Below, one piece after another: positions 10,170 through 20,644 of a stretch of DNA of 64,000 nt. The stretch spans positions 1 through 64,000 of the forward strand of contig JAHXQP010000005.1 of NCBI GenBank assembly GCA_019391515.1. The letters are read 5' to 3'. The position numbers and the translations under genes are program-made. The stretch's first letter is position 1. Each line of letters starts with the position of its first letter. The stretch is from Clostridiaceae bacterium (GTDB taxonomy: Bacteria; Bacillota; Clostridia; Tissierellales; Sporanaerobacteraceae). A model generated the notes under the pieces. It was not told where the DNA came from. It saw only the letters and a list, made by a program, of their open reading frames with translations, and searched no databases.

Positions 10170-11354
10170 ATGAAAACTACTAGAAATATTAAATTAATTG
10201 CTTGGGCTTCTTTTTTTTCTAATTTAATATTTGTACTAGCATTTTTAACCCCTTTTTTTATAGAGAAAGGATTGGACTCCTTTGAAATATTATCTATGCA
10301 ATCAATATACATGATTTCTATACTTTTATTAGAAATTCCATCTGGAATATTTTCAGATAAATTTGGTAGAAAGTTGACCCTTTGCATTGCTTTTTTATCT
10401 TTCATATTTGCATGGATGTCTCTTTTTTATGCAAAAGACTTCGTTTCATTTATCCCTTATCAGATACTTTTTGCTATAGGAACAAGTTTTATATCTGGCA
10501 CATATGAATCTTATATTTTTGAAGAATTAAAAATGAATGGACTTGAACATAGTTATAAAGAAATACTTGCCAATATTGAAAGTTATAAATTTATAGCGAT
10601 GGCATTGAGTGGAATTTTAGCGTCGATTATTTATAAATTTTCAAATTTTTATGTTATTTTAATATTGACTATTATATTTTCAATAATAGCTGCATTTATA
10701 ATATTTTTAATAGATAGCCATAAAAAAATAGAAGAGAAAAATGAAAGACATGAAAAGTTGTTTACTTTAAAATATAGTATCAATATAATATTTAAAGAAG
10801 AGAATATAAATTTAATTATACTTGAAAGTATAATTTTTTCATGGATAATAAGTTCTTTTTTCCATTTCAATCAAATTATGCTTAAAGAAAATGGATTTCC
10901 AGTATATCTTAATGGTATTTACATAACAAGTATCTTTCTTCTTTCCGCTGTAATTATGAAAAATTATAAAGGTATAGAAAATAAGTTTAATAATAATTAT
11001 AGCATTGTGATTTTATCCAACATAGTAATTATAATAGGATTGTTCTTGCTTCCTATAATTAATAATGGTTATATTTTAGCCTCAATCTGGATATTAATGT
11101 TTGTATTTAGATATTTAAGAAATCCTGCCATATCAAATATAATCAACAATAATCTTATTGATGAGACAAGGGCCACTATTCTTTCGTTCATATCATTAAT
11201 TGAAAATCTAGGAGGAATATTAATTTCACCAGTTTTTGGATATATCTATTCTTGCACTCATGGTGTTTATTTAGTTTCTTATTTTTCAGCAATAGTAATA
11301 ATTATAAGCACGTTCTTACTATATAGGTCGATTCTTCAAGTGTCAAAAGAATAA
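10170..11354 (+). CDS. MFS transporter
   Basis: 394 residues, 12 predicted hydrophobic segments. The loop-2 motif reads SDKFGRKLTL, matching the major facilitator motif A, and the N-terminus has EIPSGIFSDKFG. GAAGGAGGTG precedes ATG 10170. Most relatives of this compact type are drug or metabolite exporters; the substrate is unknown. The upstream leader peptide and hairpin would suit an inducible efflux pump. Terminator follows. Confidence 0.85.
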   Translation: MKTTRNIKLIAWASFFSNLIFVLAFLTPFFIEKGLDSFEILSMQSIYMISILLLEIPSGIFSDKFGRKLTLCIAFLSFIFAWMSLFYAKDFVSFIPYQILFAIGTSFISGTYESYIFEELKMNGLEHSYKEILANIESYKFIAMALSGILASIIYKFSNFYVILILTIIFSIIAAFIIFLIDSHKKIEEKNERHEKLFTLKYSINIIFKEENINLIILESIIFSWIISSFFHFNQIMLKENGFPVYLNGIYITSIFLLSAVIMKNYKGIENKFNNNYSIVILSNIVIIIGLFLLPIINNGYILASIWILMFVFRYLRNPAISNIINNNLIDETRATILSFISLIENLGGILISPVFGYIYSCTHGVYLVSYFSAIVIIISTFLLYRSILQVSKE

Positions 11355-11363
11355 AATTTAAGT

Positions 11364-11402
11364 GAAAAACCTGTCGGTCAAATGCCTAACAGGTTTTTTT
11401 GT
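11364..11402 (+). terminator. Terminator after the MFS gene
   Basis: AAAACCTGT pairs with ACAGGTTTT across a 14-nt loop, followed by a run of T. Confidence 0.85.
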
Positions 11403-11491
11403 TGTTGCTATACCAAAAATGGTATGCGTATTTTGCTATAATTATAAATAGACAAAAATAATAAATTATTTTAATATGAGGAGGGGTTTTT

Positions 11492-12319
11492 GTGAAAAAG
11501 CTTTTATTAATATTATTATCAATTACTTTAGTATTTTCATTAGTAGGTTGTGGCTCTAATGAAGCTCAAGAAGCAGATTCTAATAAAGACAGTAATGAAA
11601 AAGTAGAAAAGATTTCAAAAGAAGACCTTGAGCATCTATATGCTGATCCAGATAAATTCAAAGGAAAAGAAGTGGAATTGTATGCTAAAATATTTGTACC
11701 AGTAGAAAAGGATGAGGATGCTACATATATTCAAGCTTTTGGTGATCCAACAAATTCTGATAAAAATACTATAATTGCTATAAAAGATCCGAAAATTGAT
11801 TTAAAAGAAGGAGATATAATTCATGTAATAGGAAAAGTGAAAGGAAATTTTGATGGAGAAAATGCTTTTGGAGGTTCGATAACTGCACCGGCAATAATTG
11901 CAGATTCTATAGAAAAAACAGATTATGCTACAGCATTTGCTCCAGCAATCAAGACCGTAGAAGTAAATGAAGAAAAAGATCAACATGGTTGTAAATTAAA
12001 AATAGATAAAATAGAAATTGCAGAAGATGAAACAAGGGTATATGTTAAATTAAATAATGGAACAGATAATAAAATTGATTTTTATAGCTTCAATACTCTT
12101 ATCATACAAGGTGATAAGCAATATGAAGCAGAAGAAAACTATGAGGCAGATTATCCTGAACCTCAAAGTGAAATATCATCTGGAGTATCTACTGAAGGCA
12201 TAATTAGATTTCCAAAAATAGATTTAGAAGGAAAACAAGCAAAAATTGTATCAGAAATATATTCTGATAATTACGATATAAATATGAAACCATTTACTTT
12301 TGAAATTACATGGGATTAA
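11492..12319 (+). CDS. Lipoprotein with C-terminal DUF4352-like domain
   Basis: 275 residues, GTG start after GAGGAGGGG. Signal peptide MKKLLLILLSITLVFSLVGC with a lipobox cysteine at residue 20, followed by an acidic, flexible linker. Residues ~45-140 look like an OB-fold-type small beta domain (DPDKFKGKEVELYAKIF, GDIIHVIGKV). The last ~110 residues have the alternating pattern of DUF4352 immunoglobulin-like domains. Attached to the outer face of the membrane; function unknown. Monocistronic between terminators. Confidence 0.75.
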   Translation: MKKLLLILLSITLVFSLVGCGSNEAQEADSNKDSNEKVEKISKEDLEHLYADPDKFKGKEVELYAKIFVPVEKDEDATYIQAFGDPTNSDKNTIIAIKDPKIDLKEGDIIHVIGKVKGNFDGENAFGGSITAPAIIADSIEKTDYATAFAPAIKTVEVNEEKDQHGCKLKIDKIEIAEDETRVYVKLNNGTDNKIDFYSFNTLIIQGDKQYEAEENYEADYPEPQSEISSGVSTEGIIRFPKIDLEGKQAKIVSEIYSDNYDINMKPFTFEITWD

Positions 12320-12345
12320 GATTCAAAATTAAATTATTATAATGA

Positions 12346-12393
12346 ATAAAAAAGCTCTAAGCTTTCACTAGTGAAAGCTTAGAGCTTTTTTAT
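12346..12393 (+). terminator. Perfect palindromic terminator
   Basis: 48-bp perfect palindrome centred on ACTAGT, with arms containing AAGCTCTAAGCTTTC and A/T-rich ends; it would terminate from either side. It follows the lipoprotein gene. Confidence 0.85.
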
Positions 12394-12421
12394 AAAGTAT
12401 ATATAAATTAAAAAATTCTCC

Positions 12422-12456
12422 AAAATGCAAGTTTTTATATAAAACTTGCATTTTTT
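12422..12456 (+). terminator. Second hairpin with T-run before the citrate operon
   Basis: AAAATGCAAGTTTT, a short AT loop, AAAACTTGCATTTTTT. Either a back-up terminator or a leader attenuator of the downstream operon. From here to 12698 there is no gene; the only other structure is ATTGCAAG (12642-12649) facing CTTGCAAT (12664-12671) just before the ribosome site of the next gene, a candidate operator. Confidence 0.6.
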
Positions 12457-12698
12457 ACTTGTAAAATATAATAGCGTATGTTACAATTACTTAAAATATT
12501 ATAAAAAGCAAAAAGTAAAAAATCATAGATATAACAAGTCATACTCTTACATATATACAAATCAAACTTCGAAAAGCCTAATTTTAAATATAAATGAAAA
12601 AGAAATGAAATCCTGCAAAAACAAACAAATATGATTTTAAAATTGCAAGAATACATAATGGTACTTGCAATACAGGTGATTATAAAGGAGGAAAAATC

Positions 12699-14045
12699 AT
12701 GAATTATATTGGAGTAGACACTTTAAGGCCAAATCTTTTTAAGGAAATGTTTCCTTATTCAGAGATACCAAAGATTGTTTTTAACAATATTCAATTACCT
12801 ATGGAAATTCCAGAAGATATATGGATTACAGATACTACATTTAGGGACGGACAACAATCCATATCTTCTATGACAGTAGAGCAGATGGTCAAAATATATG
12901 ACTATTTACATAACCTTGACAATGGCTCAGGGGTTATAAGACAAACAGAGTTTTTTCTTTATTCTGAAAAGGATAGAAAAGCAGTAGAGAAATGCATTGA
13001 AAGAGGATATGAATTTCCAGAGATAACGTCATGGATTAGGGCTAATGAAGAAGATTTTAAACTAGTTAAAGAAATGGGGATAAAGGAAACAGGGATACTT
13101 ATGTCTTGTTCTGATTATCATATATTTCACAAATTAAATATGACTAGGAAGGAAGCTATGAAAAACTACCTTTCTATAGCAGAATCTGCATTAGAAAATG
13201 GTATAATTCCTAGATGCCATTTTGAAGATATAACAAGGGCAGACTTTTTTGGATTTGTTGTACCACTGGCTACAAATCTTATGAAACTTTCAAAAGAGTC
13301 TGGTATTCCAGTGAAGATAAGGGCTTGTGATACTTTAGGAGTAGGAGTTCCTCATGCTGGAGTAGAGCTTCCCAGAAGTGTACCAGCCATTATCCATGGG
13401 CTAAGATATTATTCTAATGTACCATCAGAATCTATTGAATGGCATGGACACAATGACTACCATTCAGTAGTTACAAACTCAACTGCAACTTGGCTTTATG
13501 GTGGTTCTTCTGTAAATACTACTTTATTCGGAATTGGTGAAAGGGTAGGGAACTGTCCACTAGAAGCTATGGTAATTGAATACGGACAGATAAAGGGAAA
13601 TACTAAAAATATGGATCTTAAAATAATATCTGAAATAGCAGATTACTTTGAAAGGGCACTAAAATACGAAGTACCACCTCGTACCCCTTTCGTTGGTAGT
13701 GAATTCAATGTCACTAGAGCGGGTATCCATGCAGATGGACTTTTGAAAAGTGAAGAGATATATAATAGTTTCGATACAAGGAAAATACTAGGAAGGCCTG
13801 CAGTAGTAGCAGTGAATTCCTACTCTGGAATGGCTGGTATAGCAGCTTGGATAAATGGATATTTTGATTTAGATAGTGGCGAAAAGATAGATAAAAAGGA
13901 TAGAAGACTACTTCCAATTAAAAATTGGATAGACAATGAATATGAAAATGGAAGAACTTCAAATATTAGAAATGATGAACTTAAAGAACTAACACTTAAA
14001 TATATTCCAAATATATTAGAAAATGAAGATACAAAAGCAATATAA
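12699..14045 (+). CDS. Re-type citrate synthase (homocitrate/isopropylmalate synthase family)
   Basis: 448 residues of the HMG-lyase-like TIM barrel family: DTTFRDGQQS near residue 46, RACDTLGVG and the metal-binding EWHGHNDYHSVVTNS, then GERVGNCPLEA. No LeuA-type allosteric domain is present. The gene directly precedes aconitase, isocitrate dehydrogenase and pyruvate carboxylase, so its acceptor is probably oxaloacetate. That makes it the Re-citrate synthase known from Clostridium kluyveri, which replaces the usual Si-enzyme in strict anaerobes. A homocitrate or isopropylmalate synthase role is possible from sequence alone but fits the neighbours less well. AAAGGAGG before the ATG. Confidence 0.8.
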   Translation: MNYIGVDTLRPNLFKEMFPYSEIPKIVFNNIQLPMEIPEDIWITDTTFRDGQQSISSMTVEQMVKIYDYLHNLDNGSGVIRQTEFFLYSEKDRKAVEKCIERGYEFPEITSWIRANEEDFKLVKEMGIKETGILMSCSDYHIFHKLNMTRKEAMKNYLSIAESALENGIIPRCHFEDITRADFFGFVVPLATNLMKLSKESGIPVKIRACDTLGVGVPHAGVELPRSVPAIIHGLRYYSNVPSESIEWHGHNDYHSVVTNSTATWLYGGSSVNTTLFGIGERVGNCPLEAMVIEYGQIKGNTKNMDLKIISEIADYFERALKYEVPPRTPFVGSEFNVTRAGIHADGLLKSEEIYNSFDTRKILGRPAVVAVNSYSGMAGIAAWINGYFDLDSGEKIDKKDRRLLPIKNWIDNEYENGRTSNIRNDELKELTLKYIPNILENEDTKAI

Positions 14046-14068
14046 GTAGAAGAATTGGAGGAGAAAAA

Positions 14069-15994
14069 ATGAATCTTACAGTAACGGAAAAAATAATAAA
14101 AAATCATTTAAAAATTGGAGAGTTGAAAACTGGAAAAGAAATAGGTTTAAAAATAGATCAAACCTTAACTCAAGACTCTACTGGTACCATGGCTTATTTA
14201 CAATTTGAAGCCATGGGGGTAGATAGGGTGAAGACTAAAAAATCTGTGGCCTATATTGATCACAATATGTTGCAAGCAGGTCCAGAAAATGCAGATGACC
14301 ACCTATATATACAGACAGTAGCTAAAAAACATGGTATATATTTTTCAAAACCAGGCAATGGAATTTGTCATCAAGTCCATTTAGAAAGATTTGGAGTACC
14401 TGGTCAGATCCTTCTAGGTTCAGATAGCCATACTCCAACTGGTGGAGGTATAGGAATGCTGGCCATAGGAGCAGGGGGGCTGGATGTAGCAGTAGCCATG
14501 GCTGGAGGAGAATATTTTATAACTATGCCTGAAATAGTGAAAGTGGAGTTAAGGGGAAAATTAAAGGTTGGTGTATCAGCTAAAGATATAATATTGGAAG
14601 TTTTGAGAAGGTATAAAGTTAAAGGTGGTATAAATAAAATATTTGAATACTGTGGAGAAGGAATCAAATATTTAACAGTGCCAGAAAGGGCAACTATAAC
14701 TAATATGGGAGCAGAGCTTGGAGCTACTACATCTATATTTCCTTCTGATGAAAACACTTATGAATTTTTAAAGGCTCAAGGGAGGGAAGAAGATTTTACA
14801 GAAATAGTTGCAGATAAAGGTGCATATTATCACGAAGAAATAATTATAGATCTTGATAAGTTAGAACCATTGATAGCTTGTCCCCATAGCCCAGACAATG
14901 TAGTACCTATATCTAGCATGGAGAATATAAATGTAAATCAAGTAGCCATAGGAAGTTGTACAAATTCTTCCTATATGGATTTAATGAAGGTAGCAGAAAT
15001 ATTAGATGGAAAAACTATAGCAGAAAATATATCGTTAGTAATTTCCCCAGGTTCAAAACAAGTACTGAACATGCTTGCAAACAGTGGAGCCTTAGGAAAA
15101 CTTATAGCAGCAGGGGCTAGGATACTAGAATGTGGCTGTGGCCCTTGTATAGGCATGGGACAGGCTCCAAATACTGATGGTATTTCACTAAGGACTTTCA
15201 ATAGGAACTTTAAAGGTAGATCTGGAACTGTTTCAGCCAATATATATCTAGTAAGTCCTGAAGTAGCAGCAGTTTCAGCACTAACAGGATATATTACAAA
15301 CCCAGAAGACTATATAGGTGATTTGAATATGAATATGCCAGAGAAGTTTAATATAAATGATAATTTAATAGTAGAACCAGCAAAAGAGGATAATGATATT
15401 GAAATATTAAGAGGACCAAATATTAAACCATTTCCTAAAAACAATCCATTAGGAAAAGAAATAATAGGTAAAGTACTTATAAAAGTTGAAGACAATATAA
15501 CAACAGATCATATAATGCCTTCAAATGCAAAACTATTGCCTTATAGATCCAATATTCCATATCTAGCAGATCATTGTTTGACCCCTTGTGATCCAGAGTT
15601 TCCAAAAAGAGCGAAAGAATATGGTGGAGGAATCATCCTAGGAGGCCATAATTATGGTCAAGGTTCAAGTCGTGAACATGCAGCATTGGCACCATTGTAT
15701 CTAGGAGTCAAAACTGTTATAGCAAAATCCTTTGCAAGAATACACAAACAAAACTTAATTAATAATGGAATATTTCCACTTGTTTTCCAAAATGAAAAGG
15801 ACTATGAAGATATAGATGTGCTAGATGAGTTGATTATAGAAAATATTTTAGATCAAATAAATGGAGATACAATAACCATAAAGAATAACACTAAAGGTAA
15901 AGAATACAAGCTTCTACTAGAAATAGAAGAAAGACAGAGGGAAATGTTAGAGGCAGGAGGATTGTTAAATCTAATAAAAGCTAAAAATAGATAA
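14069..15994 (+). CDS. Aconitate hydratase
   Basis: 641 residues, the short bacterial aconitase type. [4Fe-4S] ligands are visible: Cys in GSCTNSS (about residue 297) and two in [10 protein letters not shown] (about 357-361). The C-terminal swivel domain carries [14 protein letters not shown] and [14 protein letters not shown]. It interconverts citrate and isocitrate. 23 bp after the citrate synthase stop with GGAGGAG, 34 bp before isocitrate dehydrogenase. Confidence 0.93.
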   Translation: MNLTVTEKIIKNHLKIGELKTGKEIGLKIDQTLTQDSTGTMAYLQFEAMGVDRVKTKKSVAYIDHNMLQAGPENADDHLYIQTVAKKHGIYFSKPGNGICHQVHLERFGVPGQILLGSDSHTPTGGGIGMLAIGAGGLDVAVAMAGGEYFITMPEIVKVELRGKLKVGVSAKDIILEVLRRYKVKGGINKIFEYCGEGIKYLTVPERATITNMGAELGATTSIFPSDENTYEFLKAQGREEDFTEIVADKGAYYHEEIIIDLDKLEPLIACPHSPDNVVPISSMENINVNQVAIGSCTNSSYMDLMKVAEILDGKTIAENISLVISPGSKQVLNMLANSGALGKLIAAGARILECGCGPCIGMGQAPNTDGISLRTFNRNFKGRSGTVSANIYLVSPEVAAVSALTGYITNPEDYIGDLNMNMPEKFNINDNLIVEPAKEDNDIEILRGPNIKPFPKNNPLGKEIIGKVLIKVEDNITTDHIMPSNAKLLPYRSNIPYLADHCLTPCDPEFPKRAKEYGGGIILGGHNYGQGSSREHAALAPLYLGVKTVIAKSFARIHKQNLINNGIFPLVFQNEKDYEDIDVLDELIIENILDQINGDTITIKNNTKGKEYKLLLEIEERQREMLEAGGLLNLIKAKNR

Positions 15995-16028
15995 AATAAT
16001 ACTAATTTTACTTGAAAGGAGAATTCAA

Positions 16029-17024
16029 ATGGCGTATAATATAACATTAATTCCAGGAGACGGTATAGGGCCAGAAGTAATAGGAGCAGCAAGAAAGGTA
16101 ATAGATGCATCAGGAGTAGATATTAGTTGGGAAGTAGTAGAAGCTGGTGCTATTGCCAATAAAAATCTTAGAACTCCCCTGCCTAATTATGTTATAAATA
16201 GTATAAAGAAAAATAAAATAGCGCTAAAAGGTCCAGTAACAACCCCTATTGGAGAAGGATTTAAAAGCGTCAATGTAACTTTAAGACAAAATCTAAATCT
16301 CTTTGCCAATATAAGGCCTATAAAGTCCTATGAAGGTATAGAAAGTATCCATAAAAATGTTGACTTCGTAGTTGTAAGGGAAAATACTGAAGACCTATAT
16401 ACTGGTATAGAGCATATGGTAGGAAAAGATGCTGCAGAAAGTATCAAGATTATAACTAAAGATGCAAGTGAAAGAATATGTAGATTTGCCTTTGAATTGG
16501 CAAGAAAAGAAGGAAGGAAAAAAGTGACTCTAGTACACAAGGCAAATATTATGAAGCTTTCTGATGGGCTTTTTTTAAAATGTGGAAAAGAAATTGCAAG
16601 GGAATATACAGATATAGAATTTGAAGATATAATAGTAGATGCAATGAGTATGAAATTAGTCCAAAATCCTCAAAACTATGATGTTATTGTAGCTCCAAAT
16701 CTATATGGAGATATATTATCAGATTTATCAGCAGGATTGGTAGGAGGACTAGGTTTAGCACCAGGAGCCAATATAGGAGAAGATATAGCTGTATTCGAAT
16801 CGGTTCATGGTTCAGCCCCAGATATAGCTGGAAAAAATATTGCAAATCCTACTTCAGCCATACTTTCGGGAATAATGATGTTAAAATATATAGGGGAAGA
16901 GATGGTAGCCAAGAAAATAGAAAATGCATTGGCTGAAACCCTTAAAGACAAGGGAACAATTGATTTAGGAGGAAATCTTGGAACTGAAGAATTTGCACAA
17001 CAAGTCATTAAAAATCTAAAATGA
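16029..17024 (+). CDS. NAD-dependent isocitrate dehydrogenase
   Basis: 331 residues. Begins with [11 protein letters not shown]; the substrate loop is [18 protein letters not shown], and [17 protein letters not shown] and NLYGDILSD follow in the usual order. The coenzyme motif reads [15 protein letters not shown]; the Asp-Ile pair, instead of Lys-Tyr, points to NAD rather than NADP. Isopropylmalate or homoisocitrate dehydrogenase are close relatives, but the aconitase and citrate synthase neighbours favour isocitrate. Product: 2-oxoglutarate for glutamate. Confidence 0.88.
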   Translation: MAYNITLIPGDGIGPEVIGAARKVIDASGVDISWEVVEAGAIANKNLRTPLPNYVINSIKKNKIALKGPVTTPIGEGFKSVNVTLRQNLNLFANIRPIKSYEGIESIHKNVDFVVVRENTEDLYTGIEHMVGKDAAESIKIITKDASERICRFAFELARKEGRKKVTLVHKANIMKLSDGLFLKCGKEIAREYTDIEFEDIIVDAMSMKLVQNPQNYDVIVAPNLYGDILSDLSAGLVGGLGLAPGANIGEDIAVFESVHGSAPDIAGKNIANPTSAILSGIMMLKYIGEEMVAKKIENALAETLKDKGTIDLGGNLGTEEFAQQVIKNLK

Positions 17025-17060
17025 TACTAATATTTAGTCCTTTTAAATGGAGGTATATTT

Positions 17061-20000
17061 ATGAAGAGAAAATTTAAAAAAGTTTTAGTTGCCAATAGAG
17101 GAGAAATTGCCATAAGAATATTTAGGGCTTGTAGTGAGTTAGGGATAAGAACTGTAGCCATATATTCTAATGAAGACAAAAACTCCCTCTTTAGAACAAA
17201 AGCTGATGAATCCTATTTGATAGGAAAAAACAGAAGCCCTATAGATGCCTATTTAAATATTAATGAAATAATCAAACTTGCATTGAGTAAAGGGGTAGAC
17301 GCAATACACCCTGGCTATGGTTTTTTATCTGAAAACCCAGAGTTTGCAAAGAAATGTGAAGAAGTAGGTATTGAATTTATAGGTCCTAGATATAAAACTA
17401 TGGAAAAGTTAGGAGATAAGATTCAATCTAAACTAGTAGCAAATAGTGTTGGAGTACCCACCATTCCAGGAGTAGAAAAAGCCGTAACTTCTGAAGAAGA
17501 AGCTGTTGAATTTGCCAACTATTGTGGATACCCTGTTATTTTAAAGGCTTCTGCTGGTGGCGGTGGAAGAGGTATGAGGGTAGTAGAAAATGAAAGTAAT
17601 TTATTAAAAGAATATTATAGTGCTAAAAATGAAGCTAAAAAAGCTTTTGGTATAGATGATATTTTCATAGAAAAATATTTAGAAAAACCAAAACATATAG
17701 AAGTTCAAATACTAGGAGATAAATATGGAAATATTGTTCATCTTCATGAAAGAGATTGTTCAATTCAAAGAAGGCATCAAAAGGTAATTGAATATACTCC
17801 AGCCTTTTCTATTAAAGAAGAGGAAAGAGAAAGAATATGTAATGATGCAATAAAAATAGCTAAGTCTGTTGATTATAGAGGTGTAGGAACTGTTGAGTTC
17901 TTGCTAGACAAATATGGAAACCACTATTTTATTGAAGTAAATCCAAGACTCCAAGTTGAACATACCGTTACTGAAATGGTAACGGGAATAGATATAGTAC
18001 AAAGCCAAATATTAGTAGCAGAAGGATATAGTCTTGATTCCGAAGAAATAGGTATCAAAAGCCAAGATGATATAGAAGTAAGAGGTTATGCTATCCAGTG
18101 TAGGATAACTACAGAAGACCCACTAAATAATTTTGCACCAGATACAGGAACTATAGATATATATAGAACAGGATCTGGATTTGGTATAAGGTTAGACGGA
18201 GGCAATGGGTTTACAGGAGCTACTATAAGCCCATATTATGACAGCCTTTTAGTTAAAATAACAGCTTGGTCCAGAACCTTTGAAGATGCTACAAGAAAGG
18301 TAAGTAGAGCTTTAAGAGAACAAAAGATAAGGGGAGTAAAGACAAATATACCATTTTTAATAAATGTATTGAATCATGAAGACTTTATAAATGGTAAATG
18401 TGATACTGGATTTATTTCAGACAATCCAGAACTATTCGATATAAGGACAAAGAAAGATAAAGAACTTAAAGTACTCACATATTTAGGGGAAAAAGTTATA
18501 AATGAAACTAAAGGTCAAAAACCAGATTTAGATATACCTAAAGTTCCCCATGTAAATAGGCCAGAAAAACTATATGGAACTAAACAAATATTAGATGAAA
18601 AGGGTCCAGAAGGCCTTGTAGATTGGATAAAAGGAAGAAATAATTTACTCCTTACAGATACAACTATGAGGGATGCTCATCAATCCCTAATGGCTACTAG
18701 AATGAGAACTATCGACATGATGAGAATAGCAGAAGCTACATCTATATTAGGAAAAGATCTATTTTCATTAGAAATGTGGGGAGGAGCTACTTTTGATGTA
18801 TCCTATAGATTCTTAAAAGAATCTCCATGGGAAAGATTAGAACTATTGAGAAAAGAAATACCGAATGTACTGTTCCAAATGCTAATTAGAGGGGCTAATG
18901 GTGTTGGTTACAAGAACTATCCAGACAATGTTATTAGAAAATTTGTAAAAGAATCTGCTGAAAGTGGAATAGATGTCTTTAGAGTATTCGACTCATTGAA
19001 CTGGATAAAAGGAATGGAAGTAGCTATAGATGAAGTATTGAAAGCTGGAAAAGTAGCAGAGGCTTGTATCTGTTATACAGGGGATATATTAGATGAAACT
19101 AGGGACAAATATACTCTAGACTACTATGTAAAGACTGCCAAGGAAATTGAAAAAACAGGTGCCCATATCTTAGGAATAAAAGATATGTCATCCCTTTTAA
19201 AACCACAAGCAGCTTATAAGTTAATAAAGGCATTGAAAAATGAAATAAGTATTCCGATCCATCTTCATACCCATGATACTAGTGGAAATGGTATAGCTAC
19301 AGTCCTTATGGCTACAATGGCAGGAGTAGATATAGTAGATACAGCCTTCAATAGCATGGCAGGACTAACTAGCCAACCAGCACTAAACTCCGTAGTTGCG
19401 GCACTAGAGCATACAGATAGAAGTACAGGATTAGAATTAGACGATTTACAAAAGGTTTCCGACTACTGGGCAACTATAAGACCAATATATAGCCAGTTTG
19501 AATCAGAACTAAAATCTGGTACTACAGAAATATATAAATATGAAATACCAGGTGGACAGTATTCAAACCTTAAGCCTCAAGTCGAAAGCTTTGGACTAGG
19601 CCATAGATTTGAAGATGTAAAGGAAATGTATAAAACAGTAAATGAAATGCTTGGAGATATAGTGAAGGTAACGCCTTCTTCCAAAGTTGTAGGTGATATG
19701 GCTATATTTATGGTTCAAAATGATTTGACCCCTGAAAATATATATGAAAAAGGAAAGAACATGGCTTTCCCAGATTCAGTAGTTTCATATTTCCAAGGCA
19801 TGATGGGGCAACCTATGGGAGGATTTCCCGAAAAACTTCAAAAATTAGTTCTAAAAGGAGAAAAACCTATTACTTGCAGACCAGGAGAACTATTGGAACC
19901 TGAAGACTTTGGAAAAATTGAAGAGCATTTAAGGGAAAACTTTAAAATAGAACCTACTAATAAGGATATTTTATCCTATGCACTATATCCAAAGGTATTC

Positions 20001-20492
20001 GAAGACTATCTAAAATATATTGAAGAACATGGTGACTTTAGTAGGATGGATAGTGATATATTCTTCCATGGTATAAAAGAAGGGGAAACTTGTGAAGTAG
20101 AAATAGCAGAAGGGAAAATATTAGTTATAAAACTTCTTGAAATAGGAAGATTAGATGAAGAAGGTAATAGAACATTATACTTTGAAGTAAATGATAGCAG
20201 AAGAGCCATAAAGATCCATGATGAAGCAAGTGTAGTAACAAATGAAGCAGTTTATACTCAAATGGCAGATCCAGAAAATAAAAAAGAAATTGGTGCAAGT
20301 ATCCCAGGTACTGCAGCCAAGATATTGGTAGAACCTGGAGCTAAAGTAAAGGCAAAAGAAACTGTAGCTATTATAGAAGCTATGAAAATGGAGACAAATG
20401 TAACTAGCCCTATAGATGGCACAGTTAAATCAATAGTTGTAAAAGAGGGACAGAATGTAGAAAGTGGAGAATTATTAATAAGATTAGACTAA
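17061..20492 (+). CDS. pyc: Pyruvate carboxylase
   Basis: 1143 residues, full length. Biotin carboxylase domain at ~1-450 (KVLVANRGEIAIRIFRAC, the Gly-rich KASAGGGGRGMRVV, HLHERDCSIQRRHQKVIE). Carboxyltransferase barrel at ~530-830 (LLTDTTMRDAHQSLMATRMR, HLHTHDTSGNG). C-terminal biotinyl domain with EAMKMETN at about residue 1107. It makes oxaloacetate from pyruvate, feeding the citrate synthase three genes upstream. The terminator hairpin begins within the last codons. Confidence 0.97.
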   Translation: MKRKFKKVLVANRGEIAIRIFRACSELGIRTVAIYSNEDKNSLFRTKADESYLIGKNRSPIDAYLNINEIIKLALSKGVDAIHPGYGFLSENPEFAKKCEEVGIEFIGPRYKTMEKLGDKIQSKLVANSVGVPTIPGVEKAVTSEEEAVEFANYCGYPVILKASAGGGGRGMRVVENESNLLKEYYSAKNEAKKAFGIDDIFIEKYLEKPKHIEVQILGDKYGNIVHLHERDCSIQRRHQKVIEYTPAFSIKEEERERICNDAIKIAKSVDYRGVGTVEFLLDKYGNHYFIEVNPRLQVEHTVTEMVTGIDIVQSQILVAEGYSLDSEEIGIKSQDDIEVRGYAIQCRITTEDPLNNFAPDTGTIDIYRTGSGFGIRLDGGNGFTGATISPYYDSLLVKITAWSRTFEDATRKVSRALREQKIRGVKTNIPFLINVLNHEDFINGKCDTGFISDNPELFDIRTKKDKELKVLTYLGEKVINETKGQKPDLDIPKVPHVNRPEKLYGTKQILDEKGPEGLVDWIKGRNNLLLTDTTMRDAHQSLMATRMRTIDMMRIAEATSILGKDLFSLEMWGGATFDVSYRFLKESPWERLELLRKEIPNVLFQMLIRGANGVGYKNYPDNVIRKFVKESAESGIDVFRVFDSLNWIKGMEVAIDEVLKAGKVAEACICYTGDILDETRDKYTLDYYVKTAKEIEKTGAHILGIKDMSSLLKPQAAYKLIKALKNEISIPIHLHTHDTSGNGIATVLMATMAGVDIVDTAFNSMAGLTSQPALNSVVAALEHTDRSTGLELDDLQKVSDYWATIRPIYSQFESELKSGTTEIYKYEIPGGQYSNLKPQVESFGLGHRFEDVKEMYKTVNEMLGDIVKVTPSSKVVGDMAIFMVQNDLTPENIYEKGKNMAFPDSVVSYFQGMMGQPMGGFPEKLQKLVLKGEKPITCRPGELLEPEDFGKIEEHLRENFKIEPTNKDILSYALYPKVFEDYLKYIEEHGDFSRMDSDIFFHGIKEGETCEVEIAEGKILVIKLLEIGRLDEEGNRTLYFEVNDSRRAIKIHDEASVVTNEAVYTQMADPENKKEIGASIPGTAAKILVEPGAKVKAKETVAIIEAMKMETNVTSPIDGTVKSIVVKEGQNVESGELLIRLD

Positions 20493-20520
20493 AAGGAGCT
20501 AAAAGGCTCCTTTTTAGTCA
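20486..20520 (+). terminator. Terminator of the citrate operon
   Basis: GACTAAAAGGAGC and GGCTCCTTTTTAGTC form a stem; the first arm overlaps the pyc stop codon. The T-run is inside the second arm. Confidence 0.8.
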
Positions 20521-20644
20521 TTTAGATACAAAATAAAACATAAAAAAGATGCAAGTATTTATATAAATGATATAATTAATCTATCTAAAGATTTTATCGG
20601 TAATATTTGATCTTTAAAATAATAACATGGAGGAAATTAAACTT

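Noticed and set aside
12446-12656. Short frames on both strands before the citrate operon
   Set aside because: No ribosome site, Lys/Asn- or Phe/Cys-rich low-complexity text; part of the leader.
12457-12698. T-box or other known riboswitch before the citrate synthase
   Set aside because: No T-box core sequence; only a short inverted repeat was found.
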